Numbered from the stretch's first letter, positions 54,720 through 63,197 are shown. The stretch: 64,000 nt of DNA from Sphingomonas sanguinis (GCF_019297835.1 NZ_CP079203.1:1-64000), one strand, 5' to 3'. Numbers and translations are program-made. The notes: generated from the letters alone by a model not told the origin.

Positions 54720-55780
54720 GAGGGTACGCCCTCGTACCACCCGCGCGTGCGCTTCACGATCGCGACGACGCTGAGCATGACCGGCACCTCGACCAGCACG
54801 CCGACCACTGTGGCCAGTGCGGCGCCGCTCTTCAGCCCGAACAGGCTGATCGCGGCGGCGACGGCGAGCTCGAAGAAGTTCGACGCGCCGATCAGGGCGG
54901 CGGGCGCCGCCACGCACCATGCGACGCCGAGCCGCCTCGACAGCCAGTATGCGATGCCTGCGTTGAGATAGACCTGGATGAGGATCGGAACGGCAAGGAG
55001 CGCAATGACCGCCGGCTGGCGGATGATCTGCTCGCCCTGGAAGCCGAACAGCAGGACGAGCGTGGCGAGGAGCGCGACGAGCGACACCGGTCCGAGCGCA
55101 GCCAGCACCCGGTCGAGCGCAGGCCGGCCGCCCGACGCGAGCAGCGCCCGGCGCACGATCTGCGCGACGATCACCGGCACGACGATGTAAAGCGCGACCG
55201 ACAGCAGCAGCGTGTTCCACGGCACCGTCACCGAAGCGACGCCGAGCAACAAGCCGACAAGCGGCGCGAAGAGGAAGACCATCAGGACGTCGTTCAGCGC
55301 GACTTGGCTTAGCGTGTAGGTCGGCTCGCCATCGCACAGGTTCGACCAGACGAAGACCATGGCGGTGCAAGGCGCCGCGGCGAGCAGGATGAGCCCGGCA
55401 ATGTAGGACGGGATCTCGCCCGCGGGCAGCAGCGGGGCGAACAGCCCGCCTAGGAAGACGGTGCCGAGCGCCGCCATCGAGAAGGGCTTCACCGCCCAGT
55501 TGACGAACAGCGTGACGCCGACGCCCTTCCAGTGCTGCCGGACCGAGCCGAGCGAGCCGAAGTCGATCTTGAGCAGCATCGGCACGATCATCAGCCAGAT
55601 CAGCCCGGCGACGACGAGATTGACCTGCGCCACCTCGGCCGCCGCGATCGTGGCGAACGTGCCGGGGAGCAGATGGCCGAGCCCGATGCCGGCAACGATG
55701 CAGAGCGCCACCCATACCGACAGATAGCGTTCGAACGTGCCGATGCCGGGACGCTGCATCTCGGCCGCTGTCGTCGCCAT
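54716..55780 (-). CDS. acr3: ACR3-family arsenite efflux permease
   Basis: A 354-residue, ten-helix transporter that exports arsenite. The functional Cys138 is in LILLAAAPCTAMVFVWS, a signature of ACR3. Other conserved parts are NWAVKPFSMAAL, TLSQVALNDVLMVFLFAP and GASNFFELAVAAAISLFG. ATG at 55780 overlaps the arsC stop (TGATG). Upstream in-frame codons belong to arsC. It sits centrally in the arsR-arsC-acr3-(arsN)-arsH operon. Confidence 0.95.
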   Translation of the reverse strand: MATTAAEMQRPGIGTFERYLSVWVALCIVAGIGLGHLLPGTFATIAAAEVAQVNLVVAGLIWLMIVPMLLKIDFGSLGSVRQHWKGVGVTLFVNWAVKPFSMAALGTVFLGGLFAPLLPAGEIPSYIAGLILLAAAPCTAMVFVWSNLCDGEPTYTLSQVALNDVLMVFLFAPLVGLLLGVASVTVPWNTLLLSVALYIVVPVIVAQIVRRALLASGGRPALDRVLAALGPVSLVALLATLVLLFGFQGEQIIRQPAVIALLAVPILIQVYLNAGIAYWLSRRLGVAWCVAAPAALIGASNFFELAVAAAISLFGLKSGAALATVVGVLVEVPVMLSVVAIVKRTRGWYEGVPS

Positions 55781-56208
55781 CAGCGCACCCGCTGGCCGGC
55801 GTCGTCGACGACCCGCTCGCCGTCTTCCTTGGCGAAGGCTCCGCGCTGCGGCTCGGGAAGGATGTCGAGCACCGCCTCGGAGGGACGGCACAGGCGAACC
55901 CCCATCGAGGTGACCACCAGCGGGCGGTTGATGAGGACGGGGTGCGCCATCATCGCATCGACGAGCGCCTCATCAGCAAGATTCTGGTCGCCAAGGCCGA
56001 GCTCGGCGAATGGCGTGCCCTTATCGCGAAGCAGCTGTCGCGGGGTCAGGCCGGCACGTTCGATGAGCTGTAACAGCAGCGCGCGCGACGGCGGCGTCTT
56101 GAGGTATTCGATGACGTGCGGCTCGATACCGGCATTGCGGATCAGCGCGAGCACGTTGCGCGACGTCCCGCATGCGGGATTGTGGTAGATGACGACGTCA
56201 GTGGGCAT
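55780..56208 (-). CDS. arsC: Arsenate reductase, glutaredoxin-dependent ArsC
   Basis: A 142-residue ArsC of the E. coli plasmid type that reduces arsenate to arsenite with glutathione/glutaredoxin. The catalytic Cys13 is in YHNPACGTSRNVLALI; Arg residues in MMAHPVLINRPLVVT and VRLCRPSEAVLDIL complete the anion site. Starts ten bases after arsR and overlaps acr3. The length and motifs are normal. Confidence 0.95.
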   Translation of the reverse strand: MPTDVVIYHNPACGTSRNVLALIRNAGIEPHVIEYLKTPPSRALLLQLIERAGLTPRQLLRDKGTPFAELGLGDQNLADEALVDAMMAHPVLINRPLVVTSMGVRLCRPSEAVLDILPEPQRGAFAKEDGERVVDDAGQRVR

Positions 56209-56218
56209 CTCGACCCTT

Positions 56219-56548
56219 TCAGCAGCAGGAAAGCTCAGCGATCAGCGGTTCGCACAGCTCGGGCCGACCCTGGCAGCAATCCTTGGCCAGAAAGGTCATC
56301 AACTGTCGCAGAGTATCAAGCCGGGCATGCTGGACCTGTTGCCGTCCGCGCTTCTCGGCCGACACCAGACCCGCCTTCGCCAACACCGCCAGATGCGTGG
56401 AGAACGTACTCTGCGTCAGCCCGCTCGCGTCGACGAGCGCGCCAGTAGGTAGTCCATCGGGCGAATGTCGCACGAGCAGCCGAAACGCATCGAGCCGCGT
56501 CGGGTGAGAGAGCGCGGCGAGAACTGCCAGAGCATCGAAAGCGTTCAT
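56219..56548 (-). CDS. arsR: ArsR/SmtB-family arsenite-responsive repressor
   Basis: A 109-residue winged-helix repressor. Recognition helix region: LTQSTFSTHLAVLAKAGLVS. The usual alpha-3 metal site CVC is absent; instead Cys91, Cys92 and Cys99 in KDCCQGRPELCEPL and a terminal SCC provide a C-terminal As(III) site, as in the Acidithiobacillus/Corynebacterium type. It leads the ars operon and presumably represses its own promoter through the palindromes at 56549-56613. Confidence 0.93.
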   Translation of the reverse strand: MNAFDALAVLAALSHPTRLDAFRLLVRHSPDGLPTGALVDASGLTQSTFSTHLAVLAKAGLVSAEKRGRQQVQHARLDTLRQLMTFLAKDCCQGRPELCEPLIAELSCC

Positions 56549-56613
56549 GCATCGGGTTTAGCCGATGCATTGTAACTGTCAAGTTGTATCGGAATATGCC
56601 GATGAATCATCGG
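56549..56613 (-). promoter_or_regulatory. ars operon promoter with three palindromic elements
   Basis: On the minus strand TTGACA (56582-56577) and TAAACC (56560-56555), 16 bp apart, form a reasonable promoter. Three palindromes overlap it: GCATCGG-N6-CCGATGC at 56549-56568, ATCGG-N6-CCGAT at 56588-56603, and CCGATGA-A-TCATCGG at 56599-56613. All share an ATCGG half-site, so they are candidate ArsR operators. Confidence 0.65.
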
Positions 56614-56625
56614 CGCCGCTGTCTG

Positions 56626-56684
56626 AATGACCCTTCGCTTGCCGATCAAGACGTTTAGCGGACGAACGTCCGTCTTTGGGTCAG
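56626..56684 (+). repeat. 59-bp intergenic repeat, copy D (most diverged)
   Basis: Begins TGAATGACCC and ends TTTGGGTC, exactly 59 bp like copies A-C. The middle is diverged but keeps a short hairpin GGACGAACGTCC at the place where copy C has GGCCTGAACGGCC. Located between arsR and the HxlR gene. Confidence 0.45.
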
Positions 56685-56741
56685 GCTGATCCAGAGGCGA
56701 TGGGTGCTATGCTCATCGTTTCAGGTCGAACGGCCTTCCAG

Positions 56742-57143
56742 TCAACCGCGCCCACGCCCCCAACCGTCACGCTCGGCGAATAGCTTCTGCATTACGGCCA
56801 TATTGTCGGTGCCCCATTGGCATAGCGGCTCAAGCGCCCGGGCGAGGCTCTGGCCAAGTGCGGTGAGCGTGTAGTCGACCCGCGGCGGCACCTCCTTGTA
56901 GTCGTTCCGGCGCAGGACGCCGTCCGCTTCTAGTTCTTTGAGTTGCTGAATCAGCACCTTGTCACTGACGTCGCGGATGGCGCGCTTCAGTTCCCCATAG
57001 CGGGTAGGCCCGCGCAGCAAAAAGTACAGGATCAGCGGCTTCCACTTTCCCGAGATGACCTTGAGCGTGGCGTCGAGCCCGCAGGTGAAGGCAGGCGCGA
57101 TGGGCGCGATGGCCGGATCGTCGGCGAGAAGCATTTCAGACAT
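56742..57143 (-). CDS. HxlR-family transcriptional regulator
   Basis: A 133-residue winged-helix regulator (FTCGLDATLKVISGKWKPLI, LKRAIRDVSDKVLIQQLKEL, PRVDYTLTALGQSL). A single Cys near residue 21 is the usual redox-sensing position. It is divergent from the SDR gene at 57226 with an 82-bp gap. That gap contains repeated ATACTT elements (57148 and 57164) and ACCAAAAGGT, typical of HxlR operators, so it probably controls the SDR. Confidence 0.9.
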   Translation of the reverse strand: MSEMLLADDPAIAPIAPAFTCGLDATLKVISGKWKPLILYFLLRGPTRYGELKRAIRDVSDKVLIQQLKELEADGVLRRNDYKEVPPRVDYTLTALGQSLARALEPLCQWGTDNMAVMQKLFAERDGWGRGRG

Positions 57144-57225
57144 TATAGATACTTACCAAAAGGTGCATACTTGTCTGTAGGTAGGCCCCCAGCCAACTGC
57201 GTGCAACCAATCAATGGAGGCACTT

Positions 57226-57960
57226 ATGAAAAGACTGGAAGGCAAGATCGCTGTCATAACCGGGGGCGGCACGGGGATTGGCCTGGCGTCAGCGAAGCGG
57301 TTCATCGCCGAGGGGGCGTTAGTGTACCTGTTCGGACGCAGGGCGGATAAGCTGGAAGCAGCTGTGGCGGCGCTCGGCGGCAATGCACGGGCGGTCCCGG
57401 GATCAGTTACCTATGCTGGCGATCTCGACCGGCTGTACGACACGTTGAAGCAGGACCACGGCAAGCTCGACATTTTGTTCGCGAATGCCGGCACGGGGGC
57501 GTTGTCACCCTTGTCCGAGATCACGCCCGACCATGTCGATGAGACGTTCGACATCAATGTGAAGGGCACGATCTTCACGGTTCAAAAAGGCCTGAAGCTG
57601 ATGGAGAGCGGTGGTTCGGTCATCCTCACCGGCTCGACCACAGGCGTCATGGGGACGCCGGCATTCAGCGTCTATAGCGCCTCCAAGGCGGCGGTCCGCA
57701 ACCTGGCGCGCAGCTGGGCGCAGGATTTGCGGGGTACGGGTATCCGGGTCAACGTCCTGTCGCCGGGCCCGACTTTGACCGAGCTTGCCGCCGAGGTCGT
57801 TGGCCGTGATGCCATGATCGAGATGGGGGCGACGACGCCAATCGGACATGTCGGCGAGCCGTCAGAAGTCGCGGCCGCTGCTGCCTTCCTGGCATCATCG
57901 GACAGCAGCTTCATGACGGGCAGCGAGCTGTTTACCGACGGCGGCCTGGCGCAGATTTGA
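57226..57960 (+). CDS. Short-chain dehydrogenase/reductase
   Basis: A 244-residue classical SDR. Cofactor motif VITGGGTGIGLASAKRF, NAG motif LFANAGTGALSP, catalytic Ser in VILTGSTTGVMG, YSASKAAVRNLARSW (Tyr, Lys), and terminal FMTGSELFTDGGLAQI. Arg in LFGRRADKLE suggests NADPH. ATG at 57226 follows GGAGG; an ATG at 57214 is too close upstream of the ribosome-binding site. Likely an HxlR-controlled detoxifying reductase; the substrate is unknown. Confidence 0.92.
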   Translation: MKRLEGKIAVITGGGTGIGLASAKRFIAEGALVYLFGRRADKLEAAVAALGGNARAVPGSVTYAGDLDRLYDTLKQDHGKLDILFANAGTGALSPLSEITPDHVDETFDINVKGTIFTVQKGLKLMESGGSVILTGSTTGVMGTPAFSVYSASKAAVRNLARSWAQDLRGTGIRVNVLSPGPTLTELAAEVVGRDAMIEMGATTPIGHVGEPSEVAAAAAFLASSDSSFMTGSELFTDGGLAQI

Positions 57961-58179
57961 CGAAGTTCTCCAGCCGGCTTGAGGTCGGGCACCATCAAAC
58001 GAGCCGGCCAGTGCCACACCGACAGCAACTGCGACCTTCCGGTCACCGCGCCATGCGCCGACATGAACGAATGGCAAACGTCGGGAACGTGAAAACCGGC
58101 CGTGGGTGACCGGAACTGGGTCTCTTGAACGTCCTTTGCCGTGAGCAGTAATCGTCGACGGTAGGGCAATGTCTGTTCA
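57961..58179. other. Gap containing 59-bp repeat copy B
   Basis: No gene is visible. It contains copy B at 58064-58122 and separates the SDR gene from the convergent DUF1826 gene. Confidence 0.5.
58064..58122 (+). repeat. 59-bp intergenic repeat, copy B
   Basis: Begins TGAACGAATGGCAAACGTCG and ends ACTGGGTC; shares the 5' block, the central TCGGG and the 3' GGGTC block with copies A and C at identical spacing. Confidence 0.65.
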
Positions 58180-58770
58180 TTACGCGATGGGCCGACCGGC
58201 AAGCGGATCTATGGTCAGTACGAGACGGCGTTCGCCGGTCGCGCTGATTGGCGGTGAGCGGTGGAGAATGGTGGGCGGGTCGAGTAGCAACCGCCCCTTG
58301 AACACGCCCACCGCGCCGGTTGGCACCTCGCAGATCGCATCGGCGGCATCGATCCGGCACCACTGGGTACCCGGCCCCACATAGGTGCACAGCAATTGCA
58401 GCGTGACGAAGTCGGCATGGAAGCGGCGGCAGGCGTCGGTTTCGACCACCTCCAATCGCAGCCGCAACCGATCCTCGCCGCTTAGCGCGGCGTGGCGCTG
58501 CACCAACAGTTCGATATCCTTAGCAAGTGGCATGGCGACCGGATTGGCAAAGCCCGCGTCGACAAGCACGCCATGGATCGCGTCGTCGGCGGTGAGGTCG
58601 AGCGACACATCGTCGACCGTGTTTAGGTCGAGGGATGCCAGTGCGGCGCGTAGCGTATCGGGCAGCGACCGCCACCAGATGGCCAGGGCGGCATCGGGAC
58701 GCGCAATGGCATCGAGCGAGGCGCGATCATGGCCGAACGCGACGATGTCATCGAGCATGGCTAGGCTCAT
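58180..58770 (-). CDS. DUF1826 family protein of the zinc-regulated locus
   Basis: A 196-residue protein of the DUF1826 family, recognised from [20 protein letters not shown], the segment [21 protein letters not shown] and [10 protein letters not shown]. These parts resemble a 2-oxoglutarate oxygenase-like double-stranded helix, with HxD in RFHAD and His in LHRSPP as possible metal ligands. DUF1826 genes often accompany zinc-starvation COG0523 GTPases. The ATG overlaps the GTPase stop (ATGA), so the two are cotranscribed. Biochemical function unknown. Confidence 0.85.
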   Translation of the reverse strand: MSLAMLDDIVAFGHDRASLDAIARPDAALAIWWRSLPDTLRAALASLDLNTVDDVSLDLTADDAIHGVLVDAGFANPVAMPLAKDIELLVQRHAALSGEDRLRLRLEVVETDACRRFHADFVTLQLLCTYVGPGTQWCRIDAADAICEVPTGAVGVFKGRLLLDPPTILHRSPPISATGERRLVLTIDPLAGRPIA

Positions 58771-60002
58771 TTTACGGCCTCCATCTGGCGCTCGCCCCAA
58801 GTCGGGAAAGGGTCGCGCAAGCCGGTCCACAGCGTGGGGGTGAAGGCGACGGCGGGCACGAGGCAGGCATCGAGCCGCGTGCGGATCTTTGCCTCGCCCA
58901 TGCCGATCCCGATAAACACCAACTCCTGCCGCCGGTCGCCCCAGACCGTATCCCAGTGCCTGGCGACGAACTCCTCGAACTGGCCGTCATCGGGCCATTG
59001 GTTCTTCGGGATCGACGCCCACCAGCGGCCCATGCGGGCGGTCTCGGTCTGGCTGCCCGCCACCGCCAGTTCGCCGACCCAGTCGGGGCGGGTCGCCAGC
59101 CAGAAATGCCCCTTGGCCCGCACGACATGGTCGAGGCCGCCATTGGTTAGGAAGGCATGGAACTTCGCCGGGTCGAAGGGCGCTCGCGCGCGATAGACGA
59201 AGCTCTCGATACCATATTCCTCGGTCTCGGGCTGGTGATGCGCATAGCCGTACAGCTCCTTGGCCCAGAGCGGATGGCGCGAGGCCTTCTCCTCATCGAA
59301 CAGCCCGGTGGCGAGGACGAGATCGAGATCGACGCGGCTATGGTCGGCGGCCACGATCACCGCATCGGCGTTCAGGCTGGCGACCAGCTTCTTCACCACC
59401 GCCAGTTGCTCGGCCGACACCGACGACGCCTTGTTGACGATCACCACATCGGCAAACTCGATCTGCTCGACCAGCAGGCCGACGAGGCTGCGCGTATCGT
59501 CCTCGCCCATGGTTTCGCCGCGATCGGCGAGGAAATCCTGGCTGGAATAGTCGGCGAGCAGGTTCACCGCGTCGACCACCGTCACCATCGTGTCGAGCCG
59601 CGCGACGTCGCCCAGCGACACGCCGTCCTCGTCGCGGAACGAAAAGGTCGTGGCGACGGGCAGGGGCTCGGAGATGCCGGTGCTCTCGATCACCAGATAA
59701 TCGAACCGTCTTGCCTCGGCTAGCGTGCGCACCTCCTCTAGCAGGTCGTCGCGTAGCGTGCAGCAGATGCAGCCATTGGTCATCTCGACCAGCGCCTCTT
59801 CCGACCGCGACAGCGCCGCCTCGCCGCCACGGACGAGGTCGGCGTCGATGTTCACCTCCGACATGTCGTTGACGATCACCGCCACCCGGCGCCCCTCGCG
59901 ATTGGCCAGGATGTGATTGAGCAGCGTTGTCTTTCCGGCCCCCAGGAAGCCGGACAATACCGTCACGGGCAAACGAGTGTCGTGAAAGGAATGACTTGCC
60001 AT
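58767..60002 (-). CDS. COG0523 GTPase, ZigA/ZNG1-like zinc metallochaperone
   Basis: A 411-residue CobW/COG0523 G3E GTPase. Walker A is [15 protein letters not shown], the metal motif GCICC at Cys78, Cys80 and Cys81, switch region [10 protein letters not shown], and the base motif IVNKASS. A CobW C-terminal domain follows ([20 protein letters not shown]). Such proteins deliver zinc to client enzymes under starvation. It is divergent from a second COG0523 gene with a putative Zur site between, and upstream of DUF1826. Confidence 0.92.
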   Translation of the reverse strand: MASHSFHDTRLPVTVLSGFLGAGKTTLLNHILANREGRRVAVIVNDMSEVNIDADLVRGGEAALSRSEEALVEMTNGCICCTLRDDLLEEVRTLAEARRFDYLVIESTGISEPLPVATTFSFRDEDGVSLGDVARLDTMVTVVDAVNLLADYSSQDFLADRGETMGEDDTRSLVGLLVEQIEFADVVIVNKASSVSAEQLAVVKKLVASLNADAVIVAADHSRVDLDLVLATGLFDEEKASRHPLWAKELYGYAHHQPETEEYGIESFVYRARAPFDPAKFHAFLTNGGLDHVVRAKGHFWLATRPDWVGELAVAGSQTETARMGRWWASIPKNQWPDDGQFEEFVARHWDTVWGDRRQELVFIGIGMGEAKIRTRLDACLVPAVAFTPTLWTGLRDPFPTWGERQMEAVK

Positions 60003-60018
60003 ATCTGTCGTCCAATGA

Positions 60019-60042
60019 GATACGTTACAACATTACATAATC
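60019..60042. promoter_or_regulatory. Candidate Zur box between divergent zinc GTPase genes
   Basis: An AT-rich, partly palindromic element (core GTTACAACATTAC on the plus strand, AATGTTGTAAC on the minus) lies 17 bp upstream of the 60002 start. It resembles the AATGTTATA core of Zur sites in proteobacteria. It could control both divergent operons. Confidence 0.5.
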
Positions 60043-60118
60043 ATGAGTTTCCGCTGATGTCCAGTAGCTCTCCGATCTCAGGCGATCGCCGCCCCGTCTG
60101 CCCGATGGAGGAGCAGGC

Positions 60119-61213
60119 ATGAGCGGCATCATGGCGGGCGCGGGCGCGCGTATTCCGGTCTCGGTGCTGACCGGGTTTCTCGGCAGCGGCAAGACGACGG
60201 TTCTCAACCATCTCGTCCGCTCGCCGGGGATGGCGCGGGCGCTGGTGATCATCAACGAATTCGGGGCGGTCGGGCTCGATCATGATCTGGTCGCCCGCTC
60301 GAACGACGATCTGGTGGTCGAAATGTTGGGGGGATGCCTGTGCTGCACCATTCGCGGCGACCTGTCGCGGACGCTGCGCGACGCGCCGTGGCGGTTCGCG
60401 CGGGACGGGCAGTGCTGGTTCGATCGAGTGGTGATCGAGACGACCGGGCTGGCCGATCCGGCGCCGATCCTCCACACCCTTATGACTGATCCGCGGCTGG
60501 AGGCGCTCTACCGTCTCGACGCGGTGATCGCGACGGTGGACGCTGCGACCGGGATGGTGACGCTCGACGCGCAGCCGGAGGCGGTGAAGCAGGCGGCGGT
60601 CGCCGACCGGCTGCTGCTGACCAAGACCGACCTGGTCGACGAGGCGGGGCAGGGCGCGATCCGGGGCCGATTGGCGGCGCTCAACCCCGGTGCGCCGGTC
60701 ATCGCCGTAACCGACGGGGCGGTCGACCCGTCGCTGCTGTTCGATGTCGGGTTATGGGACCCCGCCAGCAAGAGCGACGATGTACGCCGCTGGCTGGCGG
60801 AGGAAGCGCATCACGCCGGCCACCATCACCATCATCACGATGTGAACCGGCATGACGACGGTATCCGCGCGACCTGCCTGACCCTCGACACGCCGCTCGA
60901 CCCGCTGGCGTTCGAGCGGTGGTTGGGGCTGCTCACGATGTTCAGGGGCGCCGACTTGCTGCGGGTGAAGGGGATCGTGAACCTGGCGGGGCATCACGCA
61001 CCCGTGATCGTCCACGGCGTGCAGCATATCTTCCATCCGCCGGTCGAGCTGGAGCGTTGGCCATCAGAGGACCGGCGCACGCGGATGGTGTTCATCACTC
61101 GCCGCATCGATCCCGAAGAACTGCGTGGCACGCTGGCGCTGATGACGATGGGGCTGAGCGACGTGCAGTTGCAGGGACTGGTCGAGCGGGTCGCGGCGGA
61201 CCTTCCGGCATGA
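60119..61213 (+). CDS. COG0523 GTPase with His-rich loop (CobW-like)
   Basis: A 364-residue G3E GTPase. Walker A LTGFLGSGKTTVLNH, metal motif GGCLCC at Cys73, Cys75 and Cys76, VIETTGLADP, and the base motif LLTKTDLVD. A loop HHAGHHHHHHDVNRHDD near residue 235 probably stores or binds zinc. The C-terminal CobW domain (LLRVKGIVNLAGHH) is complete. The start has GGAGGAG upstream. It overlaps the Zur gene by ATGA, forming a zinc operon divergent from the other GTPase. Confidence 0.92.
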   Translation: MSGIMAGAGARIPVSVLTGFLGSGKTTVLNHLVRSPGMARALVIINEFGAVGLDHDLVARSNDDLVVEMLGGCLCCTIRGDLSRTLRDAPWRFARDGQCWFDRVVIETTGLADPAPILHTLMTDPRLEALYRLDAVIATVDAATGMVTLDAQPEAVKQAAVADRLLLTKTDLVDEAGQGAIRGRLAALNPGAPVIAVTDGAVDPSLLFDVGLWDPASKSDDVRRWLAEEAHHAGHHHHHHDVNRHDDGIRATCLTLDTPLDPLAFERWLGLLTMFRGADLLRVKGIVNLAGHHAPVIVHGVQHIFHPPVELERWPSEDRRTRMVFITRRIDPEELRGTLALMTMGLSDVQLQGLVERVAADLPA

Positions 61214-61635
61214 TCCACCACGCCGCTGCCGTTCCCCGTCGTCGCGCCGGCGAGATCGACGAACTGATCTGCACCATTCTCACCGGGCAGGCTCGTCCGC
61301 TCAGTGCCTATGACATTGCCGGCCAGGCCAGCCAGGACGGGCGGCGGGTCGTTCCCGCGCAAGTGTATCGCACGCTCGCGCGATTGGTGCGTCAGGGGCG
61401 TGTGCTGCGGATCGAGATGCTGGGCGCCTATGTCCCACGACCGGCATCGGCGGACCTGTGCCTCGTCTGTCTGGAATGCCACGGCGTACAGTTGGTTGAG
61501 AACCCAGCGCTGCGCGTGATCCATACCGATGCGACCGGTCGGCGGTTCCGACTGGCCGCGGCCCCGGTAGAGGCGGGTGGCCTGTGCGGGACTTGCGCCG
61601 ATGGTGCGCCGGTAGAGCACTGCCCAAATTCATGA
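61210..61635 (+). CDS. zur: Fur-family zinc uptake regulator Zur
   Basis: A 141-residue Fur-family repressor. The winged helix includes RPLSAYDIAGQASQDGRRVV and PAQVYRTLARLVRQGRVLRI. The structural zinc site is formed by CLVC (in DLCLVCLECHG) and CGTC near the C-terminus. It lacks the extended His-rich dimerisation region of Fur, as Zur often does. Its start overlaps the GTPase stop, so expression is coupled; autoregulation through the site at 60019 is likely. Confidence 0.87.
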   Translation: MIHHAAAVPRRRAGEIDELICTILTGQARPLSAYDIAGQASQDGRRVVPAQVYRTLARLVRQGRVLRIEMLGAYVPRPASADLCLVCLECHGVQLVENPALRVIHTDATGRRFRLAAAPVEAGGLCGTCADGAPVEHCPNS

Positions 61636-61689
61636 CATTTCCGTCCCGCTGAACGCGGGTGAACCCTCTAGAAAGAAGGATCAATAGCC

Positions 61690-62154
61690 ATGTTCACCGG
61701 AGAGATGGTCCACAAAGCCTTGCAAACCTGGTGCGACAATGTCGTCGCGGTCGGCAAGGCCCATTCCGACGGCGGCGATCCGCGAGCCGTCGCGGCGCAG
61801 GTGCTGACCGACCACTACGACTATGACGCTGGCAAGGTACTGTTCAAGCCGACCCTGACTTTCGGCACCCGGACCTTCCGGCCGACGAAGGAGGGTGCAC
61901 TGGCCTATTTCGTGGGCGGGAGCGACAAATTCCCCGAGGATAAGGGTTTCAAGCTGAAACCCTGGGCGAAGGTTTGGTACAGCAAGGAGGACTTCATCCT
62001 GCATGGCGATCTCGCGATCGTGCAATGCAATGTGCATTTCATCGGTCAGGACGACAGCCACATTTTTGTGAACAAGAGCTTCGTATTTAAGGAATGCGAG
62101 GACGGCAAGGTGCGCATTATTCTTCACCAGTCGTCATTGCCTTATGAGCCATAG
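61690..62154 (+). CDS. NTF2-like (SnoaL/DUF4440-type) hypothetical protein
   Basis: A 154-residue protein with a helical N-terminus (LQTWCDNVVAVGKAHSDGGD) and a beta-rich second half (FGTRTFRPTKEGALAYFVGG, DDSHIFVNKSFVFKECEDG, VRIILHQSSLPYEP) typical of NTF2-like folds such as the CaMKII association domain. There is no signal peptide. It starts 54 bp after zur with AGAAAGGA upstream and may belong to the same transcript. I cannot assign an activity; a link to zinc is only positional. Confidence 0.75.
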   Translation: MFTGEMVHKALQTWCDNVVAVGKAHSDGGDPRAVAAQVLTDHYDYDAGKVLFKPTLTFGTRTFRPTKEGALAYFVGGSDKFPEDKGFKLKPWAKVWYSKEDFILHGDLAIVQCNVHFIGQDDSHIFVNKSFVFKECEDGKVRIILHQSSLPYEP

Positions 62155-62483
62155 TCAATAATACTGGTTTGTGAGGTTGAGTTTTTTAGGTTAGGTAGAC
62201 TACCTCAACGCAAATAATTACTGCGTAGCCCGTCGTCTTTGTTTGGTATTAATACTGCGAATTAGCGGAGTAACAAATGCTCCACTACACTGCATGGATC
62301 AATCCTAAACGTTGGGTGCCACCCATAACTGATTATCAATTTTGGCATCGGGACGGCGTCTTTTTCCCAGATTTAGACGCTTTTTATACCTGGAGTGGCC
62401 GAAGCCTGCAGACTTGCGCCAAAACCTGAACGAATGATAGGTTTCGGGAAGTAGGCAGGGTGGCCTGAACGGCCGCAGTTGGG
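62155..62483. other. AT-rich intergenic stretch
   Basis: This gap is clearly less GC-rich than the flanking genes between about 62155 and 62410. It contains an inverted repeat-like GAGGTTGAG...CTACCTCAAC around 62173-62211, the short ORF at 62277, and copy C of the 59-bp repeat at 62427-62485. Confidence 0.5.
62277..62429 (+). CDS. Possible 50-residue aromatic-rich peptide
   Basis: ATG at 62277 has GCGGAG eight bases upstream and the frame runs to TGA 62429. The product starts MLHYTAWINPKRWVPPITDY and is unusually rich in Trp, Tyr and Phe. Codon use (AAT, CCT, CAT, ATA) is unlike the GC-rich neighbours, which suggests recent transfer or a gene remnant, or chance. The stop codon is the first codon of repeat copy C. 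Confidence 0.25.
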   Translation: MLHYTAWINPKRWVPPITDYQFWHRDGVFFPDLDAFYTWSGRSLQTCAKT

Positions 62484-62485
62484 TC
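62427..62485 (+). repeat. 59-bp intergenic repeat, copy C
   Basis: Begins TGAACGAATGATAGGTTTCG and ends AGTTGGGTC. The 3' half contains a short hairpin, GGCC-TGAAC-GGCC. It overlaps the last bases of the TetR gene by two bases. Confidence 0.65.
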
Positions 62486-63146
62486 AGGCCGTACCTATCA
62501 GTGGTGTGCCTTCAAGCGCGGCAAGCGTGCCGGTAACGCCTCGGTCGATGATGACCAAGAATACACGCTTCGCGGCCTGAACGTCGCCCGTACGGCTGAG
62601 CTCGGCGTGCGCGCGAAGGAACGCCGTGCTCCACGCCGAGGCGATCAGCCCAGCGGCCAAATGTGCGAGGGCATTATCGTCCCCGTCATGATGCTCTTCC
62701 TGGAAGAGGGCGGCCAGATCTTGAACGAAATGGTCGCGCATCTGGCGTCCGCGCGCCTTCAACGTCTCGCTGGCCAGGGCCGTCTCGACGAAGGCCTGCG
62801 TATGTTCAAACAACGGAAAGGCCTCGGACGGCTGTTCGATCATCTGGTGGGCCAGTGCGCCCAGCGCTTCGATCGGCGAGGTTCCTGACGGGCGCGAACG
62901 GATTGTGTCGAACGCCAGATTGCGCGCTTCCTCTTCTCGGTCGAAGAACATGTCCTCCTTGCGCGGAAAGTGATTGAACACCGTCATGCGTCCGACATCG
63001 GCAGCGTTCGCGATCTCGTCGATCGTCACCTGATCGAACCCACGATCCATGAAGAGGCGGGTCGCAACGTCGGATATGGCTTGGCGGGTCGCAAGGCGCT
63101 TCCGGGTCCGTCGATCCATCCGAGCATCCTTTGCTGTATTGCTCAT
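62484..63146 (-). CDS. TetR-family transcriptional regulator
   Basis: A 220-residue TetR regulator. The helix-turn-helix is complete (RQAISDVATRLFMDRGFDQV, TIDEIANAADVGRMTVFNHF), followed by FPRKEDMFFDREEE and a helical ligand domain. ATG at 63146 is chosen; an internal ATG at 63120 (MDRRTRKR) is also plausible. It is divergent from the FAD monooxygenase at 63198 across 51 bp with a TACCCGGTA palindrome, the usual arrangement for a TetR/monooxygenase pair. Confidence 0.9.
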   Translation of the reverse strand: MSNTAKDARMDRRTRKRLATRQAISDVATRLFMDRGFDQVTIDEIANAADVGRMTVFNHFPRKEDMFFDREEEARNLAFDTIRSRPSGTSPIEALGALAHQMIEQPSEAFPLFEHTQAFVETALASETLKARGRQMRDHFVQDLAALFQEEHHDGDDNALAHLAAGLIASAWSTAFLRAHAELSRTGDVQAAKRVFLVIIDRGVTGTLAALEGTPLIGTA

Positions 63147-63153
63147 TAAATTG

Positions 63154-63162
63154 TACCCGGTA
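63154..63162. promoter_or_regulatory. Candidate TetR operator
   Basis: TACC-C-GGTA is a perfect short palindrome in the 51-bp divergent gap, flanked by AT-rich sequence (TTG before, TATATATTG after) that could hold promoter elements for both genes. Confidence 0.45.
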
Positions 63163-63197
63163 TATATTGATGTCATATCCATTTTGGAGATGCCCTC

